A stretch of 23,260 nt of DNA from JACZWL01 sp046756445 (GCA_046756445.1 JBHHWI010000045.1:1-23260); one strand, 5' to 3'; shown: positions 14,611 through 22,946, numbered from the stretch's first letter. Numbers and translations: made by a program. The notes: a model not told the origin generated them from the letters alone.

Positions 14611-15345
14611 ATGCGACTCCTTCTTTACAACATCCGATATGCCGTCGGCGGCGGCGCATCCATGCATGTTCCGTTGCCGGGCGCCGGTTATATCCTCGGG
14701 AGTCAGAACGTGTTGGACGAGATTACCGAGTTCATAAAGTCCATCGATCCGGACTTCGTCGGCCTGATCGAGGTCGACACCGGATCGATTCGCAGCCGCA
14801 AAGTCAATCAGGCGGAGAAGATCGCCGCCGATCTCGGAATGAACACGTCTTACGAGATCAAGTACGGGGCTCGGTCATTCAACCAGCTGCTCCCCATCAT
14901 TCGAAAACAGGGCAATGCGTTTCTTGCAGCGCCGCGAGTTCATGGCGAGACATTTCATTACTTCGACACCGGCATCAAGCGGCTCATAATCGAGCTCGAG
15001 ATGGACAATTTCGCCGTATTCCTCGTGCACTTGTCCTTGAAATATCGCCACCGACACCTGCAATTACGCAAGCTGCACGATCTCATCGGCGCGACAGAGA
15101 AACCGGTCATCGTTGCAGGCGATTTCAATACATTTTGGGGCGAAAATGAAATCTACCTCTTCAAACGCGCAACCGGACTGACGAGTGCAAATACCGAGGG
15201 CTTGCCCTCGTATCCGAGTCGGGCACCCCGAAAGGAACTCGATTTTATTTTGCATCAGGAAGGCGTTGACGTGACAGGATTTGAGGTTCCGCAGGTAAAA
15301 TTCTCGGATCACCTGCCGCTCGTTTGCGATTTTGAAGTGAGGTAA
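14611..15345 (+). CDS. endonuclease/exonuclease/phosphatase (EEP) family protein
   Basis: A 244-residue metal-dependent phosphoesterase of the EEP superfamily (DNase I, exonuclease III and inositol phosphatase relatives). Conserved motifs appear in order: N7 in LLYNIRY, E54 in GLIEVDTG, H140 in FLVHLSLKYRHRHLQ, D171/N173 in IVAGDFNTF, D211 in KELDFILH and D233/H234 in FSDHLPLVCDF. All catalytic positions are present, so activity is likely. There is no signal peptide, which points to a cytosolic enzyme. The substrate could be a nucleic acid, a phospholipid head group or a nucleotide; sequence alone does not decide. It ends 15 bp before the FadB/FadJ-like gene and is probably co-transcribed with it. 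It is divergent from the TIR-like gene across a 117-bp shared region. Confidence 0.88.
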   Translation: MRLLLYNIRYAVGGGASMHVPLPGAGYILGSQNVLDEITEFIKSIDPDFVGLIEVDTGSIRSRKVNQAEKIAADLGMNTSYEIKYGARSFNQLLPIIRKQGNAFLAAPRVHGETFHYFDTGIKRLIIELEMDNFAVFLVHLSLKYRHRHLQLRKLHDLIGATEKPVIVAGDFNTFWGENEIYLFKRATGLTSANTEGLPSYPSRAPRKELDFILHQEGVDVTGFEVPQVKFSDHLPLVCDFEVR

Positions 15346-15360
15346 GCGGAAGATAACAAC

Positions 15361-17394
15361 ATGAACGAATTGAAAGACTGGCGAGTCGAGACGGACGACG
15401 ACGGTATCGTATGGGTTTGCATCGACAAGCGTGATGCCAGTGCAAACGTATTGTCGGAATCGGTCCTGAGGGAGTTTGCAGACATCATCGCGCCATACGA
15501 GGAGCAGCCGCCGCGCGGACTCGTCATATACTCAGGCAAGAGCAACGGGTTCATCATGGGGGCCGATATCAACGAGTTCACGAAGATTGAATCGGCCGAA
15601 CAGGCCTTCGAAGTCGTCCGCCTGGGCCAGACGCTCCTGGATCGCCTTGAAGCGCTTCGCTGCCCGACGGTCGCCGCAATCAACGGATTTGCATTGGGTG
15701 GCGGCCTCGAGCTGGCAATGGCCTGTGACTACCGTCTCGCCTTACAGAACAAAAAGCCCGTACTCGGCCTTCCGGAGGTGCAGCTCGGACTTCACCCGGG
15801 ATTCGGCGGCACCGTAAGGGCCGTCCGGATTATGGGTGTGCGCGCCGCGATGCCCCTGATGCTGACGGGCAAACCGATAACGCCCGGAAGAGCAATCCGG
15901 CAGCGGCTGGTCGATCGCATCGCCGCACCCGATAACTGGCGTCAGGCCGCAAAGGAACTCATTGCAGCACGGAAACCGAGATGCCGCGCGCCACTGCCGG
16001 ACCGGATGCTGAACCTCGCCCCGGTACGCCCGTTCGTCGTGAGGATGCTCCTGAAGCAACTGAAGCCGCGGGCGCGAAAGGAGCACTATCCCGCCCCGTA
16101 TGCCATCGTCGATCTCTGGGCAAGTCATGGCGCGTCACCGACGACCGGCTACGAGGCCGAAGCGAGATCGTTCTCCACCCTGATGAACGGCGAGACTTCG
16201 CGAAATCTTGTGCGCGTGTTCTTTCTCCAAAACAAGCTCAAGTCTCAGGGTGGCAGGCCCGAACAGAAGATTTCGCGCGTTCATGTCATTGGCGCCGGCG
16301 TCATGGGTGGCGACATCGCCGCCTGGTGCGCATTCAAAGGCATGAATGTCACGCTGCAGGATCGTGACATCGAGTTCATCGAACCGGCAATTGCAAGGGC
16401 CAACAGACTTTTCGAAAAAAAGATTTTCGACTCCGGTGATCGTGAAGCAGCCGTCGGCAGGCTGAATCCCGATGTGTCCGGACTCGGCATCGCCGACGCG
16501 GATCTGGTTATCGAGGCGATTTTCGAAGACCTGGAAGCGAAACGGGAGCTGTATGAAGGTATGGAACCATCCATGAAGCCCGGTGCAGTTCTGACAACGA
16601 ACACTTCGAGTATTCGCCTCGAGGAGCTTCGTGCGAATCTTCAGCAACCCGAGCGTTTCATCGGCCTGCACTTTTTCAACCCGGTCGCACTGTTGCCGCT
16701 TGTCGAGGTGATCAGATGCAAGGATACGGTGCAGGAGGTCCTGAACATCGGTTTCGGATTCGTCAAAGCGCTCGGCAAGTTGCCATTGGAGTGTGCCAGT
16801 GCTCCGGGCTTTGTCGTCAATCGCGTCCTCGCGCCGTACATGGCCGAAGCGATGCACCTCGCCGAGTCGGGTGTGCCGCTGAAGGAGATCGACAACGCCG
16901 CCGAGGAATTCGGCATGCCGATCGGTCCCGTTGAACTCGTCGACAGCGTCGGAATTGACGTTGCGCTACACGTATCGAAGGTCCTTGGCGCAGCATTCGA
17001 TCGTCCCGTGCCGAAACGGCTCGCCGAGATGGTCAATGAAAACCGGCTCGGACGAAAGTCCGGGCGGGGTTTTTATTGTTGGGAGAACGGCAAGGCCGTC
17101 AAGGCAGATGCGGACGAAAAGCCGGACCTGCCGGAAGACCTTCAGGATCGACTGTTGCTTCCGATGGTCAACGAGGCAGTTTCCTGCCTGCACGATGGGG
17201 TCGTGGCCGATCCGGACTTGCTCGATGCGGGCGTCATTTTCGGTACAGGCTTCGCCCCGTTTCGCGGGGGGCCGATCAAGTACGCCAGGGATCGCGGCAT
17301 AGCGGAAATACAGAAGACCCTTACCGCGCTGGCCGGCAAATACGGCGACCGATTCCGACCACGTGAGGGCTGGTCGGATCTGCAAGGGGCTTAG
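15361..17394 (+). CDS. bifunctional enoyl-CoA hydratase / 3-hydroxyacyl-CoA dehydrogenase (FadB/FadJ type)
   Basis: A 677-residue multifunctional beta-oxidation protein. The N-terminal crotonase domain (1 to about 200) carries the oxyanion-hole segment NGFALGGGLELAMACDYRLA and both catalytic glutamates, E117 and E139 (LGLPEVQLGLHPGFGGT), matching FadB E119 and E139. The NAD-binding dehydrogenase domain begins at about 305 with VHVIGAGVMGGDIAAW. It continues with NTSSIRL, the catalytic H437-E449 pair (GLHFFNP, LVEVI) and the C-terminal helical domains (APGFVVNRVLAPYMAEAMHL, GRKSGRGFYCW). It hydrates trans-2-enoyl-CoA and oxidises the L-3-hydroxyacyl-CoA. It is slightly shorter than E. coli FadB/FadJ (714-729 residues). 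No thiolase gene lies next to it, so a FadA/FadI partner must be encoded elsewhere. Whether it is FadB or FadJ in function is not decidable here. Confidence 0.92.
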   Translation: MNELKDWRVETDDDGIVWVCIDKRDASANVLSESVLREFADIIAPYEEQPPRGLVIYSGKSNGFIMGADINEFTKIESAEQAFEVVRLGQTLLDRLEALRCPTVAAINGFALGGGLELAMACDYRLALQNKKPVLGLPEVQLGLHPGFGGTVRAVRIMGVRAAMPLMLTGKPITPGRAIRQRLVDRIAAPDNWRQAAKELIAARKPRCRAPLPDRMLNLAPVRPFVVRMLLKQLKPRARKEHYPAPYAIVDLWASHGASPTTGYEAEARSFSTLMNGETSRNLVRVFFLQNKLKSQGGRPEQKISRVHVIGAGVMGGDIAAWCAFKGMNVTLQDRDIEFIEPAIARANRLFEKKIFDSGDREAAVGRLNPDVSGLGIADADLVIEAIFEDLEAKRELYEGMEPSMKPGAVLTTNTSSIRLEELRANLQQPERFIGLHFFNPVALLPLVEVIRCKDTVQEVLNIGFGFVKALGKLPLECASAPGFVVNRVLAPYMAEAMHLAESGVPLKEIDNAAEEFGMPIGPVELVDSVGIDVALHVSKVLGAAFDRPVPKRLAEMVNENRLGRKSGRGFYCWENGKAVKADADEKPDLPEDLQDRLLLPMVNEAVSCLHDGVVADPDLLDAGVIFGTGFAPFRGGPIKYARDRGIAEIQKTLTALAGKYGDRFRPREGWSDLQGA

Positions 17395-17530
17395 GCGAAA
17401 CTGTGCGCCGCTTCACGTAGCAGGGATGTCCCGGTATCGAAAGCCGACAAATTGAATGTAGAATAAGGGCTTAACGCCCACTGGCCGGGCCGGTCCAAGA
17501 GCGATACTTCGATTTTCGACAGGATGACAA

Positions 17531-18583
17531 ATGACGGATGAGCAGCTAGATTTCAAACTGCTCAAGAACTTTTCGCCCTTGAACGGTCTGAAACGCGACA
17601 ATCTTGCCGCCCTGGCGCGAAAAGTACAGGTTCGTGAGCTGTCTCCCGGCGAGATCCTGTTCAGGGAGGGCGATACCGAGAAACGCACAGTCTATATCGT
17701 GTCCGGCATGCTCGAGCTCGTCAATGACCAGGGCAAGGTCGAAGAAGTAGTCCAGGGCGGCACCGATGCAGCGCGCAATCCGGTGGCCGCCGTCTTTCCG
17801 CGCAAGGTGACAGGCAGGGCCCGTGACCGTGTCCAGTATGTTTCCATCGACAGCGATCTGCTCGATGTCATGCTCACCTGGGACCAGACCGGCTCGTATG
17901 AAGTATCGGAACTTCAGGGGGCGTCCGAGGAAATCGGCAGTGATGACTGGATGACCGTGCTGTTGAAGACAAAGGCCTTTCATAAGATTCCGCCAGCGAA
18001 TATCCAGGCGATATTCATGCGGATGCAGCAGATCAACTACAAGTCAGGCGACGTCGTTTTGAAACAGGGCGCCGATGGCGACTACTTTTACGTGCTGACG
18101 CGTGGCAAATGTCTTGTCACGCGCGAGACTCCGCTGAACAAAGACGGCATCAAGCTGGCCGAACTAACCGTTGGCGACACTTTCGGCGAGGAAGCCCTGA
18201 TATCCGATGCCAAACGAAATGCGACGGTCACGATGACGATCGATGGTTCTGTCATGCGTCTCGGCAAGGAGGACTTCAAACGACTCCTGAACGAACCGAT
18301 GTTGGACTGGGTGGATATGCCGCAGGGTGAAGAGATCGTCAAGAAGGGTGGTAAGTGGCTCGACGTCCGGTTGCCGAGTGAATTCGAGAATCATCACCTG
18401 GACGGGGCAATAAACATCCCTCTCTATTTCATACGGCTGAAAATCAACACTCTCGACAAGGCCACGAATTATGTGCTTTGCTGTGATACCGGTCGTCGAA
18501 GTTCGGCCGGCGCTTACATACTCAGCGAGCGCGGCTACAAAGCGTATGTTTTGAAAGACGGCGTTAACGTTAGGCGAGGATAG
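17531..18583 (+). CDS. double cyclic-nucleotide-binding domain protein with C-terminal rhodanese domain
   Basis: A 350-residue soluble protein with three domains. CNB domain 1 (about 10-130) starts like the family (SPGEILFREGDTEKRTVYIV) but has no FGE phosphate-binding cassette and looks degenerate. CNB domain 2 (about 145-255) has the full cassette: VGDTFGEEALISDAKRNATV, with E220 and R229 placed to hold the cyclic nucleotide. The rhodanese-like domain (about 262-350) contains WLDVRLPSEFENHHLDGAIN and the active loop CCDTGRRSS, with C318 as the probable sulfur-carrying Cys. There is no helix-turn-helix, so it is not a CRP-type regulator. A cyclic-nucleotide-gated sulfurtransferase or redox switch is the natural guess. 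AGGATG precedes the ATG. The gene stands alone, 136 bp from its upstream neighbour, and ends in a strong terminator. Confidence 0.87.
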   Translation: MTDEQLDFKLLKNFSPLNGLKRDNLAALARKVQVRELSPGEILFREGDTEKRTVYIVSGMLELVNDQGKVEEVVQGGTDAARNPVAAVFPRKVTGRARDRVQYVSIDSDLLDVMLTWDQTGSYEVSELQGASEEIGSDDWMTVLLKTKAFHKIPPANIQAIFMRMQQINYKSGDVVLKQGADGDYFYVLTRGKCLVTRETPLNKDGIKLAELTVGDTFGEEALISDAKRNATVTMTIDGSVMRLGKEDFKRLLNEPMLDWVDMPQGEEIVKKGGKWLDVRLPSEFENHHLDGAINIPLYFIRLKINTLDKATNYVLCCDTGRRSSAGAYILSERGYKAYVLKDGVNVRRG

Positions 18584-18586
18584 AAT

Positions 18587-18623
18587 AAGGGGCCGGACTC
18601 CGTGGAGTCCGGCCCCTTGTTTT
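18587..18623. terminator. strong intrinsic terminator, probably bidirectional
   Basis: A 14-15-bp GC-rich stem (AAGGGGCCGGACTC, 18587-18600, pairing with 18605-18618) around a CGTG loop is followed by TTGTTTT. It begins 4 nt after the stop of the CNB-rhodanese gene. The other strand also has a T-rich run after the stem (TTATTCTAT). It lies between convergent genes and could stop the pilZ operon as well. Confidence 0.93.
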
Positions 18624-18644
18624 CTGATGCAAGACAGGCGCAAG

Positions 18645-18983
18645 CTACATGGTATGTGTCTGTTTGTCTCCGCCTAAGGCACCCGCGAGATAGGTCTCGA
18701 TTTTTTTCTGCGTGTTGCCCTGATCCTGGTCGCTGAATTGCACGCCGATTCCGGCTGTACGCTTGCCCTGCGCGCCTTTCGGCGTCATCCAGATGACCGT
18801 GCCGGCGACAGGAATCTTTTCTTCTTCTCCCATCAGATTGAGAAGCATGAACACCTCGTCGCCAAGGCGGTAGGAGCTGTTCGTCGGAATGAAAAGACCG
18901 CCATTGATTACGAAAGGCATATACGCCAGGTACAGGGCGCTTTTGTCCTTGATCGTCAATGTCAGCAAACCGGGTTTGGTCAT
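18645..18983 (-). CDS. pilZ: PilZ domain protein, type IV pilus biogenesis PilZ
   Basis: A 112-residue single PilZ domain protein, similar in length to Pseudomonas PilZ, which is needed for type IV pilus assembly and sits downstream of holB there. The beta-barrel strands are visible in LLTLTIKDKSALYLAYMPFV, GGLFIPTNSSYRLGDEVFML, VAGTVIWMTPKG and GIGVQFSD. The c-di-GMP-binding RxxxR motif is absent from the N-terminus and the D/NxSxxG motif is degraded to VINGG. Like classical PilZ, it therefore probably does not bind c-di-GMP and acts by protein contact (PilB/FimX in other species). The ATG is 7 nt after the holB stop, so it is the last gene of the operon. The C-terminal tail is short and polar. 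Confidence 0.87.
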   Translation of the reverse strand: MTKPGLLTLTIKDKSALYLAYMPFVINGGLFIPTNSSYRLGDEVFMLLNLMGEEEKIPVAGTVIWMTPKGAQGKRTAGIGVQFSDQDQGNTQKKIETYLAGALGGDKQTHTM

Positions 18984-18990
18984 GCAGTAC

Positions 18991-19971
18991 TTACCTTGCT
19001 GTCGCCGTCTTCAAGAAAAACAGGGGCTGGCTGCCGCAATCGTGCAGGTCTTCAGCCCAGTCAATCAACAGACTCTCGAGCGTCAGTTGCACGTTAAACG
19101 AACCGGCCGGCTGCCCGCGAAGTCGATTGATGGTGTCTAGATAACAGAACAGATTTCGCCTGTCCATGCGCTTGAGCACAGAATCATCGGTTGCACGGTC
19201 GATGGCGGGCAAACCGGCGCCGGATGAGCCGATGATGCATTTCTGGACCTCGCGACACAGCCAGTCGAGCACGAATCGGGGCTCGTATTTCGCCCATTTC
19301 GCGGCCACATCCAGCGGCGCCGCCTTTTTGCCGGACAACCCTGCGAAATCCCGGGACATCGCGACCAGAGCCTCCAGGCGCTCCCGGGTCTCGATTGCCG
19401 CCAGCGGCGCGTTGCCTGCGGCGCGCAATGCCTGGGGCCAACTCGCGCCGGGCTGAAGCCGATCCAGCCATATCAGGCTCTGCGGCCCGGGGGGGACAGG
19501 TATATTGATACGCTGGCAGCGGCTGAAGATCGTCGCCGGCAGACCTCCGGTCTTGTCCACGACAAGCATCAACAGTGTGTCGCCCGGCGGTTCTTCGAGG
19601 GTCTTGAGCAGACTGTTGGCGGCGCTCGTGGACATCGCATTGGCGGGTTCGATGATCGCGACCTTGCCGCCCCCCTCGTAGCTCGTCAGGCCGAGGTCCG
19701 AGACAAGTTCGCGGATCTGGTCGATGCCGATCGTGCGTTTGTCTTCAGGGGGACAGAGCCAGCGCAGGTCGGCATGTTCCGGGACCGAGAACGGATAGTC
19801 AGGCAGCGCATCGCCGTCGCCGATGCCGAGTCGTTGGCTGGCAATCCACGCTGCCGCGCAGCGCTTGCCGACGCCGGCCGAGCCGAGGAGCATCACCGCA
19901 TGTGGAATCCGCCCTTGCGCTGCCCTTCCCCGCCAGGCATCCGCAAACGGTCGTAGCCAGACAAGCTCCAT
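18991..19971 (-). CDS. holB: DNA polymerase III subunit delta-prime
   Basis: A 326-residue clamp-loader subunit of the AAA+ fold. It helps open the beta sliding clamp and load it on DNA. An N-terminal P-loop-like GSAGVGKR (30-37) has Arg where Ser/Thr should coordinate magnesium, consistent with a subunit that does not hydrolyse ATP. KVAIIEPANAMSTSAANSLL and KTLEEPP are typical of the family, and the conserved SRC motif is at 150-152 (TIFSRCQRI). The four-Cys zinc module present near residues 50-65 in E. coli delta-prime is missing; only 50 or so residues separate the P-loop from TIGIDQIRELV. It follows tmk after about 31 bp and precedes pilZ by 7 bp, which is the standard order. The C-terminal half is poorly conserved, as is common. 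Confidence 0.9.
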   Translation of the reverse strand: MELVWLRPFADAWRGRAAQGRIPHAVMLLGSAGVGKRCAAAWIASQRLGIGDGDALPDYPFSVPEHADLRWLCPPEDKRTIGIDQIRELVSDLGLTSYEGGGKVAIIEPANAMSTSAANSLLKTLEEPPGDTLLMLVVDKTGGLPATIFSRCQRINIPVPPGPQSLIWLDRLQPGASWPQALRAAGNAPLAAIETRERLEALVAMSRDFAGLSGKKAAPLDVAAKWAKYEPRFVLDWLCREVQKCIIGSSGAGLPAIDRATDDSVLKRMDRRNLFCYLDTINRLRGQPAGSFNVQLTLESLLIDWAEDLHDCGSQPLFFLKTATAR

Positions 19972-20002
19972 ATTTTCAATAAGTTGTTGGTACTAATTCA
20001 AG

Positions 20003-20632
20003 TCAAGTATTATCAAAGAGCCGGTTGACGATATCGCCAATTGCCGCCTGGACCCGATCCAGCGGCTGGCTCGCGTCGATGACCGCAAACCGCTCCGGCT
20101 CCGAATCGGCGAGGGCGAGATACCCTTTGCGCACACGGGTGTAGAAGTCGGCTTGCTCCAGGTCGAGCCGGTTAGTGTCACCCCTGCGCCCCGCCCTGTC
20201 CATGCCGACTTCCGCCGGGGCATCCAGCAATATCGTCAGGTCCGGCTGGAGCTCTTCGGTAACCCATTTCGCGAGCACATCGATCGTGCCCTGATCCAGC
20301 CCTCGGCCCTGCCCCTGGTACGCCCGGCTCGCATCCGTAAACCTGTCGCAGACCACCCACTGTCCGGCGTCCAGGGCCGGTCTGATCGCATTGCTGATGT
20401 GCAACGAGCGGGCCGCGAAAAACAACAGCAGCTCGGCAATATCCGTCATCGGCTCGTCGCCATGTTCGAGCAACAGGTCGCGTATTCGCTCGGCCGTCGG
20501 CGTGCCGCCGGGCTCTCGCGTGCGCACAACCGAAAACCCGTTGTCTTCGATCAATTGCGACAGAAAATCGATGTTGGTCGATTTGCCGACGCCCTCGATA
20601 CCCTCGATGGTTATGAACTTGCCACGACCCAT
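20003..20632 (-). CDS. tmk: thymidylate kinase (dTMP kinase)
   Basis: A 209-residue kinase that phosphorylates dTMP to dTDP with ATP for DNA synthesis. The P-loop EGIEGVGKST is at 10-19, followed by the REPGGTPTAERIR segment (40-52). The DRFTDASRAYQG motif (96-107) carries the Asp-Arg pair for substrate binding. The LID region RAGRRGDTNRLDLE contains the basic residues expected in the E. coli-type enzyme. I chose ATG 20632, whose first base is shared with the mltG stop (TGATG); the GTG at 20635 is an equally close in-frame alternative adding one residue. Either way tmk is translationally coupled to mltG. Length and motifs are normal. Confidence 0.94.
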   Translation of the reverse strand: MGRGKFITIEGIEGVGKSTNIDFLSQLIEDNGFSVVRTREPGGTPTAERIRDLLLEHGDEPMTDIAELLLFFAARSLHISNAIRPALDAGQWVVCDRFTDASRAYQGQGRGLDQGTIDVLAKWVTEELQPDLTILLDAPAEVGMDRAGRRGDTNRLDLEQADFYTRVRKGYLALADSEPERFAVIDASQPLDRVQAAIGDIVNRLFDNT

Positions 20633-21666
20633 CACTGGCCCCGGTTTCTTGCGGCACGCTGCCTCGCCAGAAACGCCCTGACCGCTGCTTCGTGCTGCGC
20701 TTTTGTTTCCGAGAACTGATGGCTGCCATCGCCGAGCCCCGTCGCGACAAAATAGAGCGCCGTTCCGGCTGCAGGATGCAACGCCGCGTTGATTGCGGCC
20801 GCACCCGGCAGAGCAATCGGGGTCGGCGGCAGCCCCGCACGGGTATAGGTGTTGTAGGGTGTATCGGTCTGCAGGTCGCGTCTGGTCAGGTTTCCGTCGA
20901 AGGTTTCACCGATGCCGTAGATCACGGTGGGATCGGTTTGCAGGCGCATGCCTTTTTGTAGTCTCCTGATGAATACTCCCGATATCTGCGGTCTCTCATC
21001 GGTCCGCGCGGTTTCCTTCTCGATGATCGACGCGAGTATCAGCGCCTCGTATGGTGTCGCCAGCGGCAAGCCTTGCTCGCGGCCGGCCCACTCGTCCGTG
21101 AGCGTATGCTGCATCAGTTCGAAAGCCTGCCGGAGGATCTCGATATCTCTTGTGTTTTTCGGGAACCGGTAGGTCTCGGGCAGGAACAGACCTTCGGGGT
21201 GCCCGGCCGTGGACATGAAGGAATCGAGCAACCGTGGCCAGTCCTCGAATGTGGCGCTTTGCTCGATGGCGGGGTGCGCGGCGAGTGCCGCCAGCATTTC
21301 CCGGTATGTCCACCCTTCGACGACCGTAAACGAGTAAAGTTGTACGTCTCCCGCCACGAACTTGTCGAGCAGGCTTCTCGGCGTGGTGCCGCGATCGATT
21401 CGGTATTCGCCCGCCCGGATGGACCCGGCGCGTCCCCGTAATTGCGCGTACCAGCGGAAGATGTCCGGGTTGTCCAGAATACCCTGCCGGGCAAGCTCGT
21501 CGACGACAGTCGTAAGGGTGGATCCAGCCGCGATTTCGAACAACACGCCGTCGTCGGGCACGTCAAGAGGCGAGTCGAGCGCGCGATCGGCGCGCCACAA
21601 CGCGAGGGCGCCGGCCAGGACGACCGCTACAATGAGGCTGACGAGGACTCGGGCCGGCGGCATCAT
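20632..21666 (-). CDS. mltG: endolytic murein transglycosylase MltG (YceG-like)
   Basis: A 344-residue inner-membrane protein that cuts nascent glycan strands and is thought to end peptidoglycan chain growth. One N-terminal membrane anchor lies at about 7-24 (VLVSLIVAVVLAGALALW), followed by a LysM-like region (FEIAAGSTLTTVVDELARQG). The YceG catalytic domain contains LILASIIEKETART (209-222; E216 or E218 is the catalytic Glu), GVFIRRLQKGMRLQTDPTVI, YNTYTRAGLPPTPI and ALYFVATGLGDGSHQFS. The C-terminal ends in a basic tail. It starts 38 bp after fabF stops, with no pabC gene between them. Two consecutive ATG codons (21666 and 21663) are possible starts. Confidence 0.94.
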   Translation of the reverse strand: MMPPARVLVSLIVAVVLAGALALWRADRALDSPLDVPDDGVLFEIAAGSTLTTVVDELARQGILDNPDIFRWYAQLRGRAGSIRAGEYRIDRGTTPRSLLDKFVAGDVQLYSFTVVEGWTYREMLAALAAHPAIEQSATFEDWPRLLDSFMSTAGHPEGLFLPETYRFPKNTRDIEILRQAFELMQHTLTDEWAGREQGLPLATPYEALILASIIEKETARTDERPQISGVFIRRLQKGMRLQTDPTVIYGIGETFDGNLTRRDLQTDTPYNTYTRAGLPPTPIALPGAAAINAALHPAAGTALYFVATGLGDGSHQFSETKAQHEAAVRAFLARQRAARNRGQ

Positions 21667-21704
21667 ATGCGGCCAATGGTACCGCAGATCAACTCGCCCG
21701 CCAC

Positions 21705-22946
21705 TCAGCTCACGACGCTGAAGATCAGGCTTCCGTTGGTGCCGCCGAATCCGAACGAATTCGAGATGACGGTGCTTATCCGCGCGTCCCTTGCCGTATT
21801 GGGAACGTAATCCAGATCACATTCCGGATCGGGTGTCTCGTAATTGATCGTTGGCGGCAGGACCTGATCGCGGATGGCGAGAATCGAAAAAACCGCCTCT
21901 GCTGCTCCGGCAGCGCCGAGCAGGTGTCCCGTGGTCGACTTGGTCGAACTCACGGCCAGCTTTTCTGCGGCATCGCCGAAGGCCCTTTTGATGCCCACGG
22001 TCTCGCCGATGTCGCCGGCCGGCGTCGACGTGCCATGCGCATTCAGATACTGGATATCCGCGGGATCGATCGCGGCGTCCTTCATCGCAGCGACCATGCA
22101 TTTGCGTGCCCCCTCGCCGTCCGCCGGGGGCAGCGTGATGTGGTACGCGTCCGCACTCATTCCGAATCCGATCAGCTCTGCATAGATGTTGGCACCACGT
22201 GCCTTCGCGTGCTCGTACTCTTCCAGTACGACACAGGCAGCGCCATCGCTCAACACGAATCCGTCGCGGTCCCTGTCGAACGGCCGACTCGCTCCCTGCG
22301 GATCCTCGTTCCTGGTGGACATTGCCCGTGCCGAACAAAAACCGCCGACGGCCAGCGGCGTTGTCGCGAACTCGGCGCCGCCGGCCAACATGATGTCTGC
22401 GTCACCGTGCGCGACCGTGCGTCCTGCAATACCGATGCAGTGCGTCGACGACGTACAGGCAGTCACGATCGACAGGTTGGGTCCGGTAATTCCGTGCATG
22501 ATGCTGACGTGTCCGGACACCATATTGATGATGCTGCCCGGTATGAAAAACGGCGAGATCTTTCTCGGACCACCATCAATCAATTTCTGGTGATTATTCT
22601 CGATCGTCAGAAGGCCGCCTATGCCCGCACCCATCGCCACGCCGATACGATGGCTGTTGTCTTCCGAGATTTCCAGCCCCGCGTGATCGATTGCCTGATC
22701 GCTCGCGGCAACGCCGTAGTGCATGAACGGGTCCATCTTTCGCGCATCTTTCGGCGTGAGAAAATCCGATACATCGAAATCCCTGACGGCGCCGCCGATC
22801 TGCGTGCTGAATCTGGTGACATCGAACGCATCGATGCGCCCGATGCCGGAATTGCCCTCCACGATGTTCCGCCACGCCTCGTCGAGCCGGCTGCCCACAC
22901 AGGACACGATGCCCATGCCGGTCACTACGACACGTCGTTTGCTCAA
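21705..22946 (-). CDS. fabF: beta-ketoacyl-ACP synthase II
   Basis: A 413-residue condensing enzyme that elongates acyl-ACP with malonyl-ACP in type II fatty acid synthesis. The catalytic triad is complete: C164 in VTACTSSTH, H304 in NAHGTSTPAGD and H341 in TTGHLLGAAGAAE. SNSFGFGGTNGSLIF near the C-terminus is the glycine-rich loop of the family. The start appears to be TTG 22946, giving SKRRVVVTGMGIVSCVG, the usual FabF N-terminus. No ATG or GTG lies in frame upstream, and GGAAAG provides a weak ribosome site. It follows acpP after 60 bp that contain a perfect 8-bp hairpin. FabF rather than FabB is favoured by the length and by the position after acpP. Confidence 0.94.
   Translation of the reverse strand: MSKRRVVVTGMGIVSCVGSRLDEAWRNIVEGNSGIGRIDAFDVTRFSTQIGGAVRDFDVSDFLTPKDARKMDPFMHYGVAASDQAIDHAGLEISEDNSHRIGVAMGAGIGGLLTIENNHQKLIDGGPRKISPFFIPGSIINMVSGHVSIMHGITGPNLSIVTACTSSTHCIGIAGRTVAHGDADIMLAGGAEFATTPLAVGGFCSARAMSTRNEDPQGASRPFDRDRDGFVLSDGAACVVLEEYEHAKARGANIYAELIGFGMSADAYHITLPPADGEGARKCMVAAMKDAAIDPADIQYLNAHGTSTPAGDIGETVGIKRAFGDAAEKLAVSSTKSTTGHLLGAAGAAEAVFSILAIRDQVLPPTINYETPDPECDLDYVPNTARDARISTVISNSFGFGGTNGSLIFSVVS

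Noticed and set aside
17395..17530. Possible small RNA or regulatory leader upstream of the CNB-rhodanese gene (TAGAAT -10-like box and a short GGGC-TTAAC-GCCC stem).
   Set aside because: No matching -35 box and only a 4-bp stem; not enough to call a feature.
17459..18591. TAGAATAAGGG occurs at 17459 and again at 18581, flanking the CNB-rhodanese gene like a short direct repeat.
   Set aside because: Only 11 bp, one copy is built from the stop codon and terminator base, there are no inverted ends or transposase, and the gene shows no sign of foreign origin.
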